From assembly GCF_014646115.1 (NCBI RefSeq), contig NZ_BMMV01000008.1, positions 248,001-312,000 of the forward strand: a DNA stretch of 64,000 bases, in the 5' to 3' direction. Made by a program: the position numbers and the translations under genes. This stretch comes from Streptomyces camponoticapitis (GTDB taxonomy: Bacteria > Actinomycetota > Actinomycetes > Streptomycetales > Streptomycetaceae). This document shows positions 17,501 through 27,402 of this stretch, in pieces. Under the pieces are notes generated by a model. That model was not told where the DNA came from. It saw only the letters and a list, made by a program, of their open reading frames with translations, and did no database searches. The first letter of the stretch is position 1. Every line of letters starts with the position of its first letter.

Positions 17501-17677
17501 TGCTCGACGGATGCCGGGACCACCTGGCGCACGGTCGCCACGGTGGAGGTGCCGGGCGCTGGCGTGACCCAGGACGTGGGCCTGTTCATGAGCGCGACGA
17601 ACGGCAGCAGCGGGCTGCGGGGCACGGTGGAGTTCAGCGACTGGGCGGTCTCGGGCGGGAGTGCGAGAGGCAAGTAG
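14546..17677 (+). CDS. Tat-exported alpha-N-acetylglucosaminidase (GH89, NAGLU-like) with C-terminal beta-sandwich
   Basis: The protein has 1043 residues; ATG 14546 follows GAGGAC. SRRAVLAGAGAAGVAVALAA is a twin-arginine signal. The order of domains is NAGLU N-terminal (about 60-155), the TIM-barrel catalytic domain (about 160-480, with WPRWERLLDVLALHGCNEVL), the helical C-terminal NAGLU domain (to about 740), a beta-sandwich region, and a terminal DUF1349/laminin-G-like domain (about 860-1040). MDLLHEGGNAG (Glu330) and GTAYMPEAAE (Glu449) align by eye with the two catalytic Glu of NAGLU. The enzyme removes terminal alpha-linked GlcNAc from glycans outside the cell. It is monocistronic; 79 bp separate it from the next gene. 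Confidence 0.88.
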   Translation: MTELPSPTPPATPSRRAVLAGAGAAGVAVALAAHSPAEARPSAPDARAAAAAAATTAARAAVERLLPRHADQFRFRPVGGAERFRVAGSAGRVEVSGTDAGVLLTGVHWYLKYVCGAHISWSGSQLELPARLPAPRRPLERSATVRHRFALNDTHDGYTAPYADWPRWERLLDVLALHGCNEVLVTTGQEAVYHRLLTGFGYSDTEARTWLPAPSHQPWWLLQNMSEYGGPLSPELIERRAALGRRITDRMRELGMAPVLPGYFGTVPDDFATRNPGARTVPQGMWNGLPRPDWLDPRTPVFADVAAAFYRHQSDLFGEVDHFKMDLLHEGGNAGDVPVPDAARAVETSLHRARPDATWVILGWQTNPVPALLDAIDTDRVLIVDGLSDLDSVTDRERDWGGAPYAFGTIPNFGGRTTLGANSDRWTERFTAWRDKPGSALVGTAYMPEAAERDPAAFELFSELAWREEAVDRAGWFRSYADLRYGGEDSAARDALGVLASTAYRLTTTDGRPVDSLFSRRPSLTSSVGTAFDTAEFDKAFGSLLDVRRELRGSDAYRYDVTELARQALANRSRLLLPQLRGAFQGGDAATFRALAALWLRLMRLSDTMAGCHRSFLLGPWLEDAKRLATGPAEAVTLEWTARTLITTWADRSAAGHLSNYANRDWQGLLADVHLPQWQAYLDELADALAAGREPKTFDWYVDEEAWTRERGSYPVRATGDAYRTALRVRETLATAPYQGTVTVTADPVAFAPGSTGTVTAVFKNASGLRGTGPVDFALTGPDARPDGPTRLSPVGPAGGGSVSWSVTAPDEPLTVPLRPLPYELALEFGPSGEERVRTVQRGAVYVAGPPAAGWRTYTNNGAVFGQLGDRFAINGGGQDLWRATAQFGTAFVGGAFGDGAGVTLRVDSQENTGPWARAGIIVRNSLATAGSPGIVNLAVTPSNGVVLSYDTTGDGTLDTYQRVTGVTAPVLLRLTRSGGRFTGACSTDAGTTWRTVATVEVPGAGVTQDVGLFMSATNGSSGLRGTVEFSDWAVSGGSARGK

Positions 17678-17756
17678 CGCGCCGAATTACCCCGCCCGGC
17701 AAGGGAGTTGCGGGCGTTCGGGGTGACCATCCGACGAATCGCTCGTTCTGCTGAAT

Positions 17757-19712
17757 GTGCCTCCACCCGACGCCGCCACGGCCTCCGCCCCCACCGCCGC
17801 CCCCACCGCGCCCGGCCCCGCTCCCGCGCCCATCGACGTGGAACAGGCCGAGGCGGCCCTCGTCGAGCACTACCCGCGGCTGGTGCGGCTCGCCTATCTC
17901 GTGCTGCCTCCGGCCCTCGGCCGGAACCGCCGGGTGCTGACCGCGCACGCCGTCGTCCAGCGGTCCCTGCCGCGCAACCGCACGGCCGCCACCCCGGACG
18001 ACGGGTACGCCTACGTACGCTCCCGGGTGCTGCGGCAGGCGCTCGACGCGGGGCGGACGCTGCGCCGGGTGGCGTGGCCCCGGCGTGCCCAACTGCCGCC
18101 GTTGCTGCCGCACGTGTGGGGGCTGCGGCTGTTCCCGCGCTCGGGCGGCGCCGATGAACTCGCCCTCGACCGGCGCCTGTCGGCCCTCTCCGGCGGCGCC
18201 AGGGCCGCCTTCGTACTGAGAGGGCTGGAAGGGCTGACCGACCCGGACGTGCGCCGGCTGCTCGCCGCCTCCGGGGTGGACGACCCGCACGCGGCGCTCG
18301 CTGAGGCGGACGGCATCGGTACGGAGGGCGTGGCGCTGCTGGAGTCCCCCGAGTACGACCCCTGTTCGCTCCAGGCGCGCCCCACCGATCTGCTGCGGCG
18401 GCGCCAGCACGCGCGCGCGGCGGTCGCGGGTGTCGCCGCCGTGGCCGTGTGCGGTGCGCTCCTCGGGCTGCCCGGCGACGGCTGGGGCGCGGACGGCGCG
18501 GCCGCCCCGTCGTACACCCGCAACTCGGCCGCCGAGGCGGCCCTGGACCCGGCGAAGGTGCGGCGCGTCCCGCGGGACGCGTGGCGGGCCTCCGCGCGGA
18601 CCGACTTCTCGGTGTGGCCCACGCGCGGCGCGCTCGCCGACGACCGGCCGCTGCTGCGCAGGGCGCTGGCGGTCTGGGCCAGACCGGGCACGTCGGTGCG
18701 TGTCTCGTCGACACCGGCCACGCCCGTGGGGCCGCCGATGGGACCGGCGCAGTTGCTGTACGCGGGCGAGGTCGACCGGGCGCGGGTGGTGCTGCTGTAC
18801 GACGGCCTGCGGATCGCCCGGTACGCGGAACCCCGCACCGGCGCCGGCCCCGTGGCACTGGACTTCGCCCGGGTGGACGGGGCGGCGGCCGACACCGCCC
18901 CCGGCGCGGCTCCGAGCACGTACGCCCTGGTCGCCGCGCGCACGGACGGCAACGTGCGCTATCTGACCGCGCCCTGGGTGGAGACGACGTCCGTGCGCGA
19001 TCTGCTCGACCCGAACGGTGACGCGCGACCGCTGCGGCGCGGCGCGGACGGGGTGACGGCTCCACTCCCGACACCGGGCGAAAGGCGCGAGTGCGGGGCG
19101 TGGGACGTGCTGGAGGTGACCGAGAAGGACCCGGGCGCCGTACGGGTGCTGTCCGACCTCGGCGAACTCACGCCCGCCCGGCTGACGTCCGGCGCCCCGT
19201 CGGCGCCCGCCGATGTGTCGGGGGGCGTCGCGCGGGCGGCCTGGGCGCGCACGGCGTGCCTGCTCCCCGCCGTGCGCTCGCACGGTGTGCGGACGGTGAA
19301 CTCCTGGCAGTACGCGAGCCAGAACCTGCCCGAGTCCAACGGCGGCGCGAAGTGGGTGTGCACGCGCGCGGAGACATGGCGGGGCACGGAGAACAGAGTC
19401 CTGGCGCAGTTCCAGCCGCCGACGGCGAAGGCCGGGACGCCACCGACGGGGGCGGTCGCGGCGCGGGCTTCGAGCTCGTCGGCGTGCGGCGCGCGCGAGC
19501 CCTCCGTGCTCGCGGGCGTGCTGTGGAAGTCGCGCGGCGGCCGGTGGTACGTACTGGCCGCCGGCAGCGAGCAGTTCCGGTCCGTCCGTACGACGGGTGG
19601 TGTCACGGGCGACGCGCGGGGCAGGGTGCTGGCGGTACGGGCGAGGCCAGGTGACCGGGCGGAGCTGGACGGGCTGCTGGCCGACGGCAGGCGGGTGGGC
19701 GCGCTGCGGTGA
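17757..19712 (+). CDS. Membrane protein with sigma-factor-like N-terminal region
   Basis: The protein has 651 residues from GTG 17757. A Pro/Ala-rich start is followed by VEQAEAALVEHYPRLVRLAYLV, which resembles region 2 of ECF sigma factors. A later segment (RLSALSGGARAAFVLRGLEG and PDVRRLL) resembles the linker to region 4. A single hydrophobic segment (about 222-242, ARAAVAGVAAVAVCGALLGLPG) then leads to a 400-residue part with paired Cys (GERRECGAWD, RTACLLP, AKWVCTR, SSACGARE), which looks extracytoplasmic. The layout recalls proteins in which a sigma-like cytoplasmic domain is fused to an external sensor. It may have lost sigma activity. Function not recognised. Confidence 0.72.
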   Translation: MPPPDAATASAPTAAPTAPGPAPAPIDVEQAEAALVEHYPRLVRLAYLVLPPALGRNRRVLTAHAVVQRSLPRNRTAATPDDGYAYVRSRVLRQALDAGRTLRRVAWPRRAQLPPLLPHVWGLRLFPRSGGADELALDRRLSALSGGARAAFVLRGLEGLTDPDVRRLLAASGVDDPHAALAEADGIGTEGVALLESPEYDPCSLQARPTDLLRRRQHARAAVAGVAAVAVCGALLGLPGDGWGADGAAAPSYTRNSAAEAALDPAKVRRVPRDAWRASARTDFSVWPTRGALADDRPLLRRALAVWARPGTSVRVSSTPATPVGPPMGPAQLLYAGEVDRARVVLLYDGLRIARYAEPRTGAGPVALDFARVDGAAADTAPGAAPSTYALVAARTDGNVRYLTAPWVETTSVRDLLDPNGDARPLRRGADGVTAPLPTPGERRECGAWDVLEVTEKDPGAVRVLSDLGELTPARLTSGAPSAPADVSGGVARAAWARTACLLPAVRSHGVRTVNSWQYASQNLPESNGGAKWVCTRAETWRGTENRVLAQFQPPTAKAGTPPTGAVAARASSSSACGAREPSVLAGVLWKSRGGRWYVLAAGSEQFRSVRTTGGVTGDARGRVLAVRARPGDRAELDGLLADGRRVGALR

Positions 19713-19728
19713 GGACCGGTTCCGTGCT

Positions 19729-20238
19729 TCAGGGCAGGAGCAGCCAGTCGGTGGCCAGCGTCGCGACGAGACCGGCGCCCAGCAGCCAGGTGGCCAGCCG
19801 GGTGCGGCCGTGCCTGCTGAGTTCGATGACGACGCCGCAGAGGATCATGGCGAACCCGTAGAGGCCGACGACGAGGACGGAGCTGCGGTTGGCGAGCCGT
19901 ACGGCCAACAGCGCGGCCATGGCGACCAGCAGGACCGAGGCGACGGCGACACGGAGGCGGCGGGCCTGGCGCGGGCTGAGAGCGCCGTCGTCGTCGTAGT
20001 CGTCCTCGCCGTCGTGCTCGGCACCGTCGTGGTCGTCGTGGCGGTCGTCGTGGTCGCCCTCCTCCGGGTCGTCGGCTCCCGGTCCGGCGACCGGATCGGC
20101 GTCGGCCTCCGGGTGCTCCGAGGCCTCCGAGTCCCTTTCGGCCGCACCCGCCCCCTCCCCAACCGGCTCCCCCGTGGCCCCGGACTCCGCCTCCGATTCA
20201 GGCGTTTCGGTGACCTTCTCCTGGTCAGATGCGCTCAT
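19729..20238 (-). CDS. Membrane protein with long acidic N-terminus
   Basis: The protein has 169 residues. Residues 1-85 are very acidic and disordered-looking (Glu/Asp runs, then HDDRHDDHDGAEHDGEDDYDDD). A basic hinge SPRQARRLR follows, then three hydrophobic segments: about 95-110 (VAVASVLLVAMAALLAV), 118-136 (LVVGLYGFAMILCGVVI) and 147-165. It is a common Streptomyces membrane protein without assigned function. The His/Asp-rich stretch could bind metal. It converges with the previous gene (16 bp apart) and is divergent from the TetR gene across 52 bp. Confidence 0.7.
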   Translation of the reverse strand: MSASDQEKVTETPESEAESGATGEPVGEGAGAAERDSEASEHPEADADPVAGPGADDPEEGDHDDRHDDHDGAEHDGEDDYDDDGALSPRQARRLRVAVASVLLVAMAALLAVRLANRSSVLVVGLYGFAMILCGVVIELSRHGRTRLATWLLGAGLVATLATDWLLLP

Positions 20239-20290
20239 GGTCGGCGAGCGTAACCGACAGGCTTCGGCCACCGACGGTTAGGCTGTTCAT

Positions 20291-21046
20291 ATGACGACCG
20301 GGGTCCGACGCAGAATGGGCGTCGAAGAGCGACGCCAGCAACTGATCGGTGTCGCGCTGGAACTGTTCAGCCACCGCTCGCCCGATCACGTCTCCATCGA
20401 CGAGATCGCGGCGGCCGCCGGCATCTCCCGGCCGCTCGTCTACCACTACTTCCCGGGCAAGCAGTCGCTGTACGAGGCCGCGTTGCGGCGGGCCGCCGAC
20501 GAGCTGGCCGAGCGCTTCGTCGAGCCGCGCGAAGGGCCGCTCGGCGCCCGCCTGCTACGGGTCATGACGCGCTTCTTCGACTTCGTGGACGAGCACGGCC
20601 CCGGCTTCTTCGCGCTGATGCGCGGCGGTCCCGCCGTGGGTTCGTCCACCGCCAACGCCATGATCGACGAGGTACGGCAGGCCGCGTACGAGCAGATCCT
20701 CTCCCACCTCTCGATCCAGTCCCCGCCGCCCCGGCTGGAACTGGTCGTGCGCTCCTGGGTCTCGCTCGCCGAGTCGACGGCGCTGCTGTGGCTGGACGGC
20801 CGCCGGATCCCGCGCGGTGAGCTGGAGTTGCAGCTCGTGCACGACTTCGCCGCGCTGGCGGCGGTGAGCGCCGCGTACGACGACGAGATGGCGCGCATTC
20901 TGCTGCCGGTCCTCGCCGACGAGCCGCCGGGCGGCCCGTTCGGCGATCTGGTGACCCGTCTGACGGGGCTGGCGGCCACGCTGCCGGCGGCTCGGACAGG
21001 GGCAGCGGCTCCGGCTTCGCCGCTGCCCGCCGCGCGCACCGCGTAG
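20291..21046 (+). CDS. TetR/AcrR family transcriptional regulator
   Basis: The protein has 251 residues. The HTH occupies about residues 12-60: RRQQLIGVALELFSHRSPDH, SIDEIAAAAGISRPLVYHYF, then PGKQSLYEAALRRAADEL. The ligand-binding part has FDFVDEHGPGFFALMRGGP, seen in a broad Streptomyces TetR group. The tail is Ala/Pro-rich and probably disordered. It could control itself and the divergent acidic membrane protein gene. It ends 6 bp before the convergent DUF4230 gene. Confidence 0.88.
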   Translation: MTTGVRRRMGVEERRQQLIGVALELFSHRSPDHVSIDEIAAAAGISRPLVYHYFPGKQSLYEAALRRAADELAERFVEPREGPLGARLLRVMTRFFDFVDEHGPGFFALMRGGPAVGSSTANAMIDEVRQAAYEQILSHLSIQSPPPRLELVVRSWVSLAESTALLWLDGRRIPRGELELQLVHDFAALAAVSAAYDDEMARILLPVLADEPPGGPFGDLVTRLTGLAATLPAARTGAAAPASPLPAARTA

Positions 21047-21052
21047 TGCGGG

Positions 21053-21760
21053 TCAGCCCGCCGACCCGTACACCACCGTCACTTCCTTGAAGCCGAGGGA
21101 CGTGAGCAGACCCTGCAGCATGCTGGTGGTGTTCTTCTCGGCCCGCTCCGTCAGTCCGCTGTCCTTCGCGGCGTTCTGGATGTGCTGGGCGGCGAGCTTG
21201 TTGACGGCGCGCTCGTCGGCCGGATTGTCGGAGAAGAAGTCACCGAGCCGGTCGAGCAGCCCGCGCTGCTTCGAGACGGCGTACGACCGGTCGGCGTCCA
21301 GCGTCGCCTTGCCGAGCTGGGCGTGCGGCAGCCGCAGTGTCGCGGTGGTGCGTTCCTTGTTGACCTTGACGTTCTCGTCGCCGATCCCGCCGAGGTCCAC
21401 GTACGACCCCACGCTCCCGGCGCCCACGTAGAGCGTGCGGCTCCCCTTGATGGTGTCGGGGAGGAACTTGGCGTCCTTCTCCAGATCCACGACCACCTGG
21501 AAGTTTCCGGACGCCGCCTGGTACCGGCTGAGGTCCTGGATGGACTTGAGAAGGGTCGGCCCGGTGCGGTCCTCCGTCTTCTCTCCGAACACGTCGTCGA
21601 ATCCGGGAACGAGATCGAGCCTGCTGCCGATCCCGAGCAGCACGACAAGCGCCACGAGCCCGGCGGGCAGCTTGATCCACCAGGGCATTCTCGACCCACG
21701 AGACCCGCGCGTCCTGCTCTGACTCTGTTCGGGTTCTGGTTTCACGTCGGTGGACGTCAT
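21053..21760 (-). CDS. DUF4230 family membrane-anchored protein
   Basis: The protein has 235 residues. A basic N-terminus (SRTRGSRGSRMPWWIK) leads into one membrane helix (about 30-47, LPAGLVALVVLLGIGSR). The rest is the DUF4230 domain, with PTLLKSIQDLSRYQAASGNFQVVVDLEKD, GSRTLYVGAGSVGSYVDL and DRSYAVSKQRGLLDRLGDFF. The domain is presumably outside the cell. No enzymatic motif is seen and the family has no established role. Confidence 0.85.
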   Translation of the reverse strand: MTSTDVKPEPEQSQSRTRGSRGSRMPWWIKLPAGLVALVVLLGIGSRLDLVPGFDDVFGEKTEDRTGPTLLKSIQDLSRYQAASGNFQVVVDLEKDAKFLPDTIKGSRTLYVGAGSVGSYVDLGGIGDENVKVNKERTTATLRLPHAQLGKATLDADRSYAVSKQRGLLDRLGDFFSDNPADERAVNKLAAQHIQNAAKDSGLTERAEKNTTSMLQGLLTSLGFKEVTVVYGSAG

Positions 21761-21902
21761 GCCTACCGGATTACCCGTCCGGCGAGGTTCAAGCCCCGCC
21801 GGGCCCGCAACAAGTTCGGGCAACTCGCGTGCATGGAAGACCCGTTGACGGGAACGGCGGCCTCCGACCCGCCGACGGCGGGTCGGAGGCAGCGCGGGAG
21901 TC

Positions 21903-24900
21903 TCAGCCGGCCCGGAAGACCGCCACCGTCCGCCCCGGCACCTCGAAGGTGCCCGAACCCGCCTCGTAGGCCGCCTTCTTGACCGTGGCGTCCGCGCCGC
22001 CCGCCTGCACCGGATGCAGCCCGTACGTCCGGCCGGCGAGGGGTTCGACCCGCTGCCTCGTCGTGTCCGGGGTGGCGTTGAAGACCACCACCAGCTCCCC
22101 GAGGCGCATCGTGATGACGCCCGGCGTCTCATCTGGCCCGGAGAGCGGGAAGGACAGCGCCGACTGGACCGCACCGGTGGAGGAGAGCCGGAAGGCCGCC
22201 TCCGTGGTGCGGATCCTCAGCAGGTCCTGGTAAGCGGCCGAGGCGCCGGAGATCTCCGCACAGCCGGGAGCGATGCCGGGCGTCCCCAACAGGGGCTTGG
22301 CGTAGGGCCACTTGGCCTCGTTGTCGGCGGCGGGCGGCAGACCGCGCGCGAAGCCGTTGCCGTCCCGGCAGTCCCAGTTGATCGCGTTGAACCAGTCGCC
22401 GCTGTCGTACGAATTGCGGTCCAGCGACTTGGAACGCAGCAGGTCCGTCCCCGCCTGCGAGAGCGAGGGGCCTTGGGTGAGCGCCGCCGTCGCCATGGCG
22501 AGCACCTGCGCCCTGGCCCGGTCGGCGGCCGGTGTGGTGCGCGGGAGCTTGAAGGCCAGGGCGTCGTAGAGGCTTTCGTTGTCGTGCGCGTCCGAGTAGG
22601 CCAGCGCTTCACCGGGCGCTGCGGCGTAACCGGCGGGCGCGCCGTTGTAGTCGACCTCGGAGCCCTTGACGGTGCGGCCCGCGCTGTCGGTGAAGGAGTA
22701 GTCGGCGAGATTGCCGCTGAGTCCGACCTTGATCAGGTCCTGGTAGTGCAGCAGCCTGGCCCGCTGCTCGGCCGGAGTGCCGTTCGCCGCCGAGGAGTTG
22801 GGGTCGGTGAAGAGTCCGGAGGCGAAGCCCTGGACCCCGGGGTCCTCGTCGAAGGGGCCGCCGCCGCGTACCGCGTCGCGCGCCCGGTCGGAGAAGGTCG
22901 CGATCCCGGTGCCGGCCATGTTCTTCTGCGTGGCCTGGACGAAGCGCGCGTCGCCGGCGATCTCGCCGAAGTCCCAACCCTCGCCGTAGAGAATGACCGA
23001 CTTCCCGTCGACCCCGTCCTTGGCGACGGTCAGCGCGTCCAGCGCCTTGCGCACGGCGAGGATGTTGGCCTTGGGGTGATGCCCCATCAGATCGAAGCGG
23101 AAGCCGTCGACCTTGTACTCCTTGGCCCAGGTGACGATCGAGTCCACCACCATCTTGCCCATCATGGTGTTCTCGGGCGCGGTGTTGGCGCAGCAGGTGG
23201 ACGTCGCCACGGTGCCGTCGTCGAGCAGCCGCTGGTAGTAGCCGGGCACGATCCGGTCGAGTACGGACTTGGGGTCCTGGCCGCTCGCCACGGTGTGGTT
23301 GTAGACGACGTCCATCACCGTCCGCAGACCGGTGCCGTTGATGCCCTGCACCATCCGCCGGAACTCCACCGTGCGCCTGGTGCCTTCGGGGTCACTGGCG
23401 TACGAACCCTCGGGCACCGTGTAGTGCAGCGGGTCGTAGCCCCAGTTGAAGCCGTCCCTGGCCGCCGCCTTCGTGACGCACGCCTGCTGCTCGTCGGAGT
23501 CGGGGGCGTACACGGACAGGTCGCAGGCCGGTTCCTGCTGGTCGGAGGGCTTCTCCGGGATGGTGCCGATGTCGAACGCGGGCAGCAGATGGACGTAACC
23601 GGTCCCCGCGCCGGCCAGTTCGGCGAGGTGCTTCATGCCCTTCGACCCGGTGTCGGTGAAGGCGAGATAGCGGCCGGGGTGGTCCGAGGTGCGGTCGGCG
23701 ATCGAGAAGTCGCGGACGTGCAGCTCCTGGATCTGCGCGTCGCGCATCGGGACGGCCGCCGGTTTGTTCAGGGCCGACCAGCCCTTGGGCGCGAGTTTCG
23801 GATCGCCGAGGTCGACAACGAGGCTGCGCGCCGAGTCGGTGGTCAGGGCGGTCGAGTACGGGTCGGTGACCTTGTTGGTCACCATCTCGCCGACGCTCGG
23901 CGCCCAGACGTCGACCACGTACCGGTACGGCTTGCCCGCCCAGCTACGGGCGCCCTCAGCGGACCACACACCGCTGCGGTCGTCGCGCCGCATCGGCACG
24001 CGCTTCCCGTCGAGTTCCAGCGCCACCCGCCCGGCGGTGGGCGCCCACACCGACAGGGTGGGGCGGCCGTCCCTGAAGACGGGCCCGAGCGAGGCGCGCG
24101 TCGCTGCGGTGGCGTACAGATCGTCGAGCACGCCGGGGATCTGTACTCCGGTGGCGTCCAGGAGCGCCCCGTTGGCGGCCCGCTGGGTGGCGATGATCTG
24201 GCCGCGCAGCGACTCCTTCACCCTGTCCTGGTCACGCGGGTCGACGGTGAAGGCCGGAAAGTCCTTCAGATGCGGGTACGTGGCCTTCTGTGCTTCGGTC
24301 AGGGTCCCGGGGGCGAGCCGCAGCCACTGCCCCTCCTCGGACAGCGCGCCGTTCTCGACGGTGATGCCGCCGTCCGGCGCGTACACGAGCTGCTGGCTGG
24401 TGGCCTCGGTCGCCTTCACCTTCCAGACGACGGTGTCGCGGTCGATCCACTGTGCCTCGGCCTTGCCGAGGTCCGGGGTGGGTACGGCGCCGGCGGTCGG
24501 CAGCAGATACTTCGGCCGGCCGCCGAGCATCCAGACCTCGTTGCCGTACGTCGCCAGGTCGAGGGACTGGTCCGACGGCAGGTCCTTCTCGTCGCCCTTG
24601 TGCAGGATGTAGCTCAGCGACGTGGCGCCCTCGGCGAGCGGCACCTCGTACGTCACCCCGTACGCGTCCTCCTTCACCGGCGGCAGCGGCTTCGCCCAGT
24701 CGGTCGGGTCCTTGGCGCCGGTCCAGGTGTGCAGGCCCCAGCCGTCGTACTCGCCGTCGGCGCGCTGGTAGTGCAGGACGGCCTTCGTCCTGTCCTGCGG
24801 CGGGTAGGCCCCGTCGGGGGCGCTGTCGCTCTGACCGGTCTGCCCCTGCTCGACCCAGACCTCGCCGGTCTTCGCCAGGTCGACGGTGCGCTCGGGTCCG

Positions 24901-27242
24901 TCCGCCGTCCCGTCCTTGACGAGGGTGTACGGGACGGCCGACGCGCCATCGGGGACGTCGACCCACGCGAAGGCGCCGTACGCGTCGCGCCCGGTGAACT
25001 CGGCCGTCGTGTCGGCGGACTTGAGCTGCCAGCCGTCGTACTTCCCGTCGGTGCGGCGGTAGTGCACGATCGCGTGCTCACGCTCGACGGCCGTGGGCGG
25101 CTCGGGCGCGGGCGCCCGGCCCGCGGTCGATGACGCCAGGTCCGATGCGGTACGGCCCCGGCTGTCGACCACAACGGCCTTGTAGCGCAGGGGTGTTCCG
25201 GCCGCCACCTTCGTGTCCAGGTACTGGGTGACTCGGTAGGGGGCGTGGTCGGCGCTGCCGAGGGTGCGCCACTCGCCGTTGCCCACCTGGGCGGCGAAGA
25301 CGACGCGGTTGAGCCGGCCGCCGTCGACGTCCGCGCCGATCTCCACGGTGCCGGTGGCTCCGGCCGCCGGTGCGGTCAGGGTGATCGACGGTTTGGCGGC
25401 GGGCGGTGCGAGGGGTTCGGCTGCCCGCAGGACGAGCGACGACAGGGCCGGGACGGTGATCTCGATCTTCGCGTCGGCGCCGCTGCGGACGGTGCCGCCG
25501 ATCTCCGAACCCCCGTACAGGACACGGAAGCCGGTGCCAACCGATCCGGTCGGCACCTTCACCGTCTTCGGTGTCGCGGCGTTGTTGACGGCGACCACGT
25601 ACTCGTCCAGCTTCGCCCCGTCGGTGCGGGAGAACGCGTACACGGAGTCCGCCGCGTACCGCTCGGTCTGCACGCCGTCGCGCAGCGCCGGGTGCCGTTT
25701 GGTGAGCTTGGACAGTTCGGCGATGGACCGGTAGAGCGGGTGCGTGGGGTCGTACGCGTCGGAGGCGTGCGTCCGGTCGGTGCCGAGCTGGTCGTCGTCC
25801 AGATAGTCGGGGGTCGTGGAGGCGAAGAGGCTCTGGCGGGCGTCCTTGTCGCCGCCGGGGCCGGTGAAGCCCTGTTCGTCGCCGTAGTAGATCACCGGGT
25901 TGCCGCGCGAGAGGAACATCAGCTCGTTGGCGAGGCGGGCGCGCTTCACCAGCTCGGCGTCACCGGCGGCGGGGTTGTCCTGTTCGAGGAAGGCGCCGAT
26001 GCGGCCCATGTCGTGGTTGCCGAGGAACGACACCTGCTCGTAGGCGTTCGCCTTGTCGGTGGTGTAGCGGTAGTCCTCGCGGAAGACGTCTACGAGCCGC
26101 TCGGCGGACGCGCCCTGCGAGGCGTAGGCGCGCGCCGCGTCCTGGAGGGGGAAGTCCAGGGTGGAGTCGAGCCGCCCGCGCGTCACATACGGCGAGGTGA
26201 CGGCGGTGTCGGAGGAGAAGACCTCGCCGAACATGAAGAAGTCGTCGCGGCCCCGTTCCGCGGCGTAGGCGTCGAGCGCGGTGGCCCACTCGGTCCAGAA
26301 GTCCAGGTCGACGTGTTTGACGGTGTCGATGCGGAAGCCGTCGATGTCGAAGTCGCGGACCCACTTCCGGTAGATCTCCGCCATCCCGTCGACGACCTCG
26401 GGCCGTTCGGTCCACAGGTCGTCGAGTCCGGAGAAGTCGCCGTACTCCGAGCTCTCCCCGGCGAAGGTCGAGTCCCCGCGATTGTGATACATCGTCGGGT
26501 CGTTGAGCCAGGACGGGACCTTCTTCTCGCCCGCCTTCGGCGCCGGTGTGTACGGGAACGCGTCCGCGTCGACCCGGCCGACGCCCTCGCGGTCGTCGAA
26601 GGGGCGGCCGTCCTTGTCGAGGTAGGGATAGGCACCCTTGGGGCGGTAGCCGTACTTCTTCTGCGCGTAGTCGACGGTGTCGGCGGTGTGGTTGGTGATG
26701 ACGTCGAAGAAGACCTTCATGCCCTTGTCGTGGGCCTTGTCGATCAGCCTCTCCAGCTCGGCGTTGGTACCGAAGTGCGGGTCGACCTGGGTGAAGTCGG
26801 TGATCCAGTAGCCGTGGTAGCCGGCCGACACGTCGTCGCCCGTGCCCTGCACCGGCTTGTTCTTGAAGATCGGCGCCATCCAGATGGCGGTGGTGCCCAG
26901 GCCCTTGATGTAGTCGAGCCGGTCGGTGATCCCCTTGAGGTCGCCGCCCTGGTAGAAGCCCTTGTCCGCGGGGTCGTGACCGGTCTGTGTACGTGAACCG
27001 GTCAGCCCGCCGCGGTCGTTGGACCGGTCGCCGTTGGCGAAGCGGTCGGGCAGCACGAAGTAGAACTGCTCCCGCGTCAGATCGTGGCGGGCCGGTTCAC
27101 CGGCGAGCCGGGCGTCCGACGGCGGCGCCGGGGCGCGGGCGGCGACGGCCGGCAGCGCGGGCACCAGGGCCGCGCAGAGGGCCGCGGCCACGACGGCGAC
27201 GGCCGTTCTGCGCGGGAACGCGGGCAGGGGCGGGCGTATCAC
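21903..27242 (-). CDS. pulA: Double-headed secreted alpha-amylase/pullulanase (pullulanase-type alpha-1,6-glucosidase)
   Basis: The protein has 1779 residues from GTG 27242, which GAGGAG precedes. After a Sec/Tat-like signal ([18 protein letters not shown]) comes a full GH13 amylase module (about 50-620) with Asp306 ([11 protein letters not shown]), Glu340 (FMFGEVF) and Asp411 ([10 protein letters not shown]). Starch-binding and pullulanase-associated modules follow ([12 protein letters not shown] and [12 protein letters not shown] are a repeated pair, about 770 and 880). A GH13 pullulanase module then shows Asp1384 ([12 protein letters not shown]), Glu1421 ([10 protein letters not shown]) and Asp1554 (SDAHDNESL). 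It would cut alpha-1,4 and alpha-1,6 bonds of starch, glycogen or pullulan outside the cell. Size and fusion match actinomycete homologues. It lies 160 bp after the amylase gene on the same strand. Confidence 0.93.
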   Translation of the reverse strand: MIRPPLPAFPRRTAVAVVAAALCAALVPALPAVAARAPAPPSDARLAGEPARHDLTREQFYFVLPDRFANGDRSNDRGGLTGSRTQTGHDPADKGFYQGGDLKGITDRLDYIKGLGTTAIWMAPIFKNKPVQGTGDDVSAGYHGYWITDFTQVDPHFGTNAELERLIDKAHDKGMKVFFDVITNHTADTVDYAQKKYGYRPKGAYPYLDKDGRPFDDREGVGRVDADAFPYTPAPKAGEKKVPSWLNDPTMYHNRGDSTFAGESSEYGDFSGLDDLWTERPEVVDGMAEIYRKWVRDFDIDGFRIDTVKHVDLDFWTEWATALDAYAAERGRDDFFMFGEVFSSDTAVTSPYVTRGRLDSTLDFPLQDAARAYASQGASAERLVDVFREDYRYTTDKANAYEQVSFLGNHDMGRIGAFLEQDNPAAGDAELVKRARLANELMFLSRGNPVIYYGDEQGFTGPGGDKDARQSLFASTTPDYLDDDQLGTDRTHASDAYDPTHPLYRSIAELSKLTKRHPALRDGVQTERYAADSVYAFSRTDGAKLDEYVVAVNNAATPKTVKVPTGSVGTGFRVLYGGSEIGGTVRSGADAKIEITVPALSSLVLRAAEPLAPPAAKPSITLTAPAAGATGTVEIGADVDGGRLNRVVFAAQVGNGEWRTLGSADHAPYRVTQYLDTKVAAGTPLRYKAVVVDSRGRTASDLASSTAGRAPAPEPPTAVEREHAIVHYRRTDGKYDGWQLKSADTTAEFTGRDAYGAFAWVDVPDGASAVPYTLVKDGTADGPERTVDLAKTGEVWVEQGQTGQSDSAPDGAYPPQDRTKAVLHYQRADGEYDGWGLHTWTGAKDPTDWAKPLPPVKEDAYGVTYEVPLAEGATSLSYILHKGDEKDLPSDQSLDLATYGNEVWMLGGRPKYLLPTAGAVPTPDLGKAEAQWIDRDTVVWKVKATEATSQQLVYAPDGGITVENGALSEEGQWLRLAPGTLTEAQKATYPHLKDFPAFTVDPRDQDRVKESLRGQIIATQRAANGALLDATGVQIPGVLDDLYATAATRASLGPVFRDGRPTLSVWAPTAGRVALELDGKRVPMRRDDRSGVWSAEGARSWAGKPYRYVVDVWAPSVGEMVTNKVTDPYSTALTTDSARSLVVDLGDPKLAPKGWSALNKPAAVPMRDAQIQELHVRDFSIADRTSDHPGRYLAFTDTGSKGMKHLAELAGAGTGYVHLLPAFDIGTIPEKPSDQQEPACDLSVYAPDSDEQQACVTKAAARDGFNWGYDPLHYTVPEGSYASDPEGTRRTVEFRRMVQGINGTGLRTVMDVVYNHTVASGQDPKSVLDRIVPGYYQRLLDDGTVATSTCCANTAPENTMMGKMVVDSIVTWAKEYKVDGFRFDLMGHHPKANILAVRKALDALTVAKDGVDGKSVILYGEGWDFGEIAGDARFVQATQKNMAGTGIATFSDRARDAVRGGGPFDEDPGVQGFASGLFTDPNSSAANGTPAEQRARLLHYQDLIKVGLSGNLADYSFTDSAGRTVKGSEVDYNGAPAGYAAAPGEALAYSDAHDNESLYDALAFKLPRTTPAADRARAQVLAMATAALTQGPSLSQAGTDLLRSKSLDRNSYDSGDWFNAINWDCRDGNGFARGLPPAADNEAKWPYAKPLLGTPGIAPGCAEISGASAAYQDLLRIRTTEAAFRLSSTGAVQSALSFPLSGPDETPGVITMRLGELVVVFNATPDTTRQRVEPLAGRTYGLHPVQAGGADATVKKAAYEAGSGTFEVPGRTVAVFRAG

Positions 27243-27402
27243 GCGGGATCTCCTCGGGGTACGTACGGGAGGACCGGCCCGGCGACGGCGGGTGGTGCGG
27301 TGGGGTCGGGTGCGCGTCGCGGGGCCGGCCGGGTGGTGCGGGGGGTGGCTGAGGGGGTGGCGCGGGGAGCGGGTCGGTGGGTCAGGGCGGTTCAGGGATG
27401 GG
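27243..27402. other. 160-bp gap between alpha-amylase and pullulanase genes
   Basis: The gap is very GC-rich and holds the GAGGAG ribosome site of the pullulanase gene. I see no GCAAG/CTTGC repeat and no strong hairpin, so read-through from the amylase promoter is possible. Confidence 0.4.

Noticed and set aside
14887..17754. Long open frame in another phase of the GH89 gene
   Set aside because: Arg-rich, no motif, and the GH89 frame is supported by catalytic and Tat motifs.
21781..21830. GGTTCAAGCCCCGCC resembling a tRNA T-arm
   Set aside because: No acceptor stem, anticodon arm or CCA end; it lies upstream of the DUF4230 start by chance.
22014..25133. Plus-strand open frame of about 1000 codons opposite the pullulanase
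   Set aside because: Antisense shadow; the minus-strand frame carries both GH13 triads.
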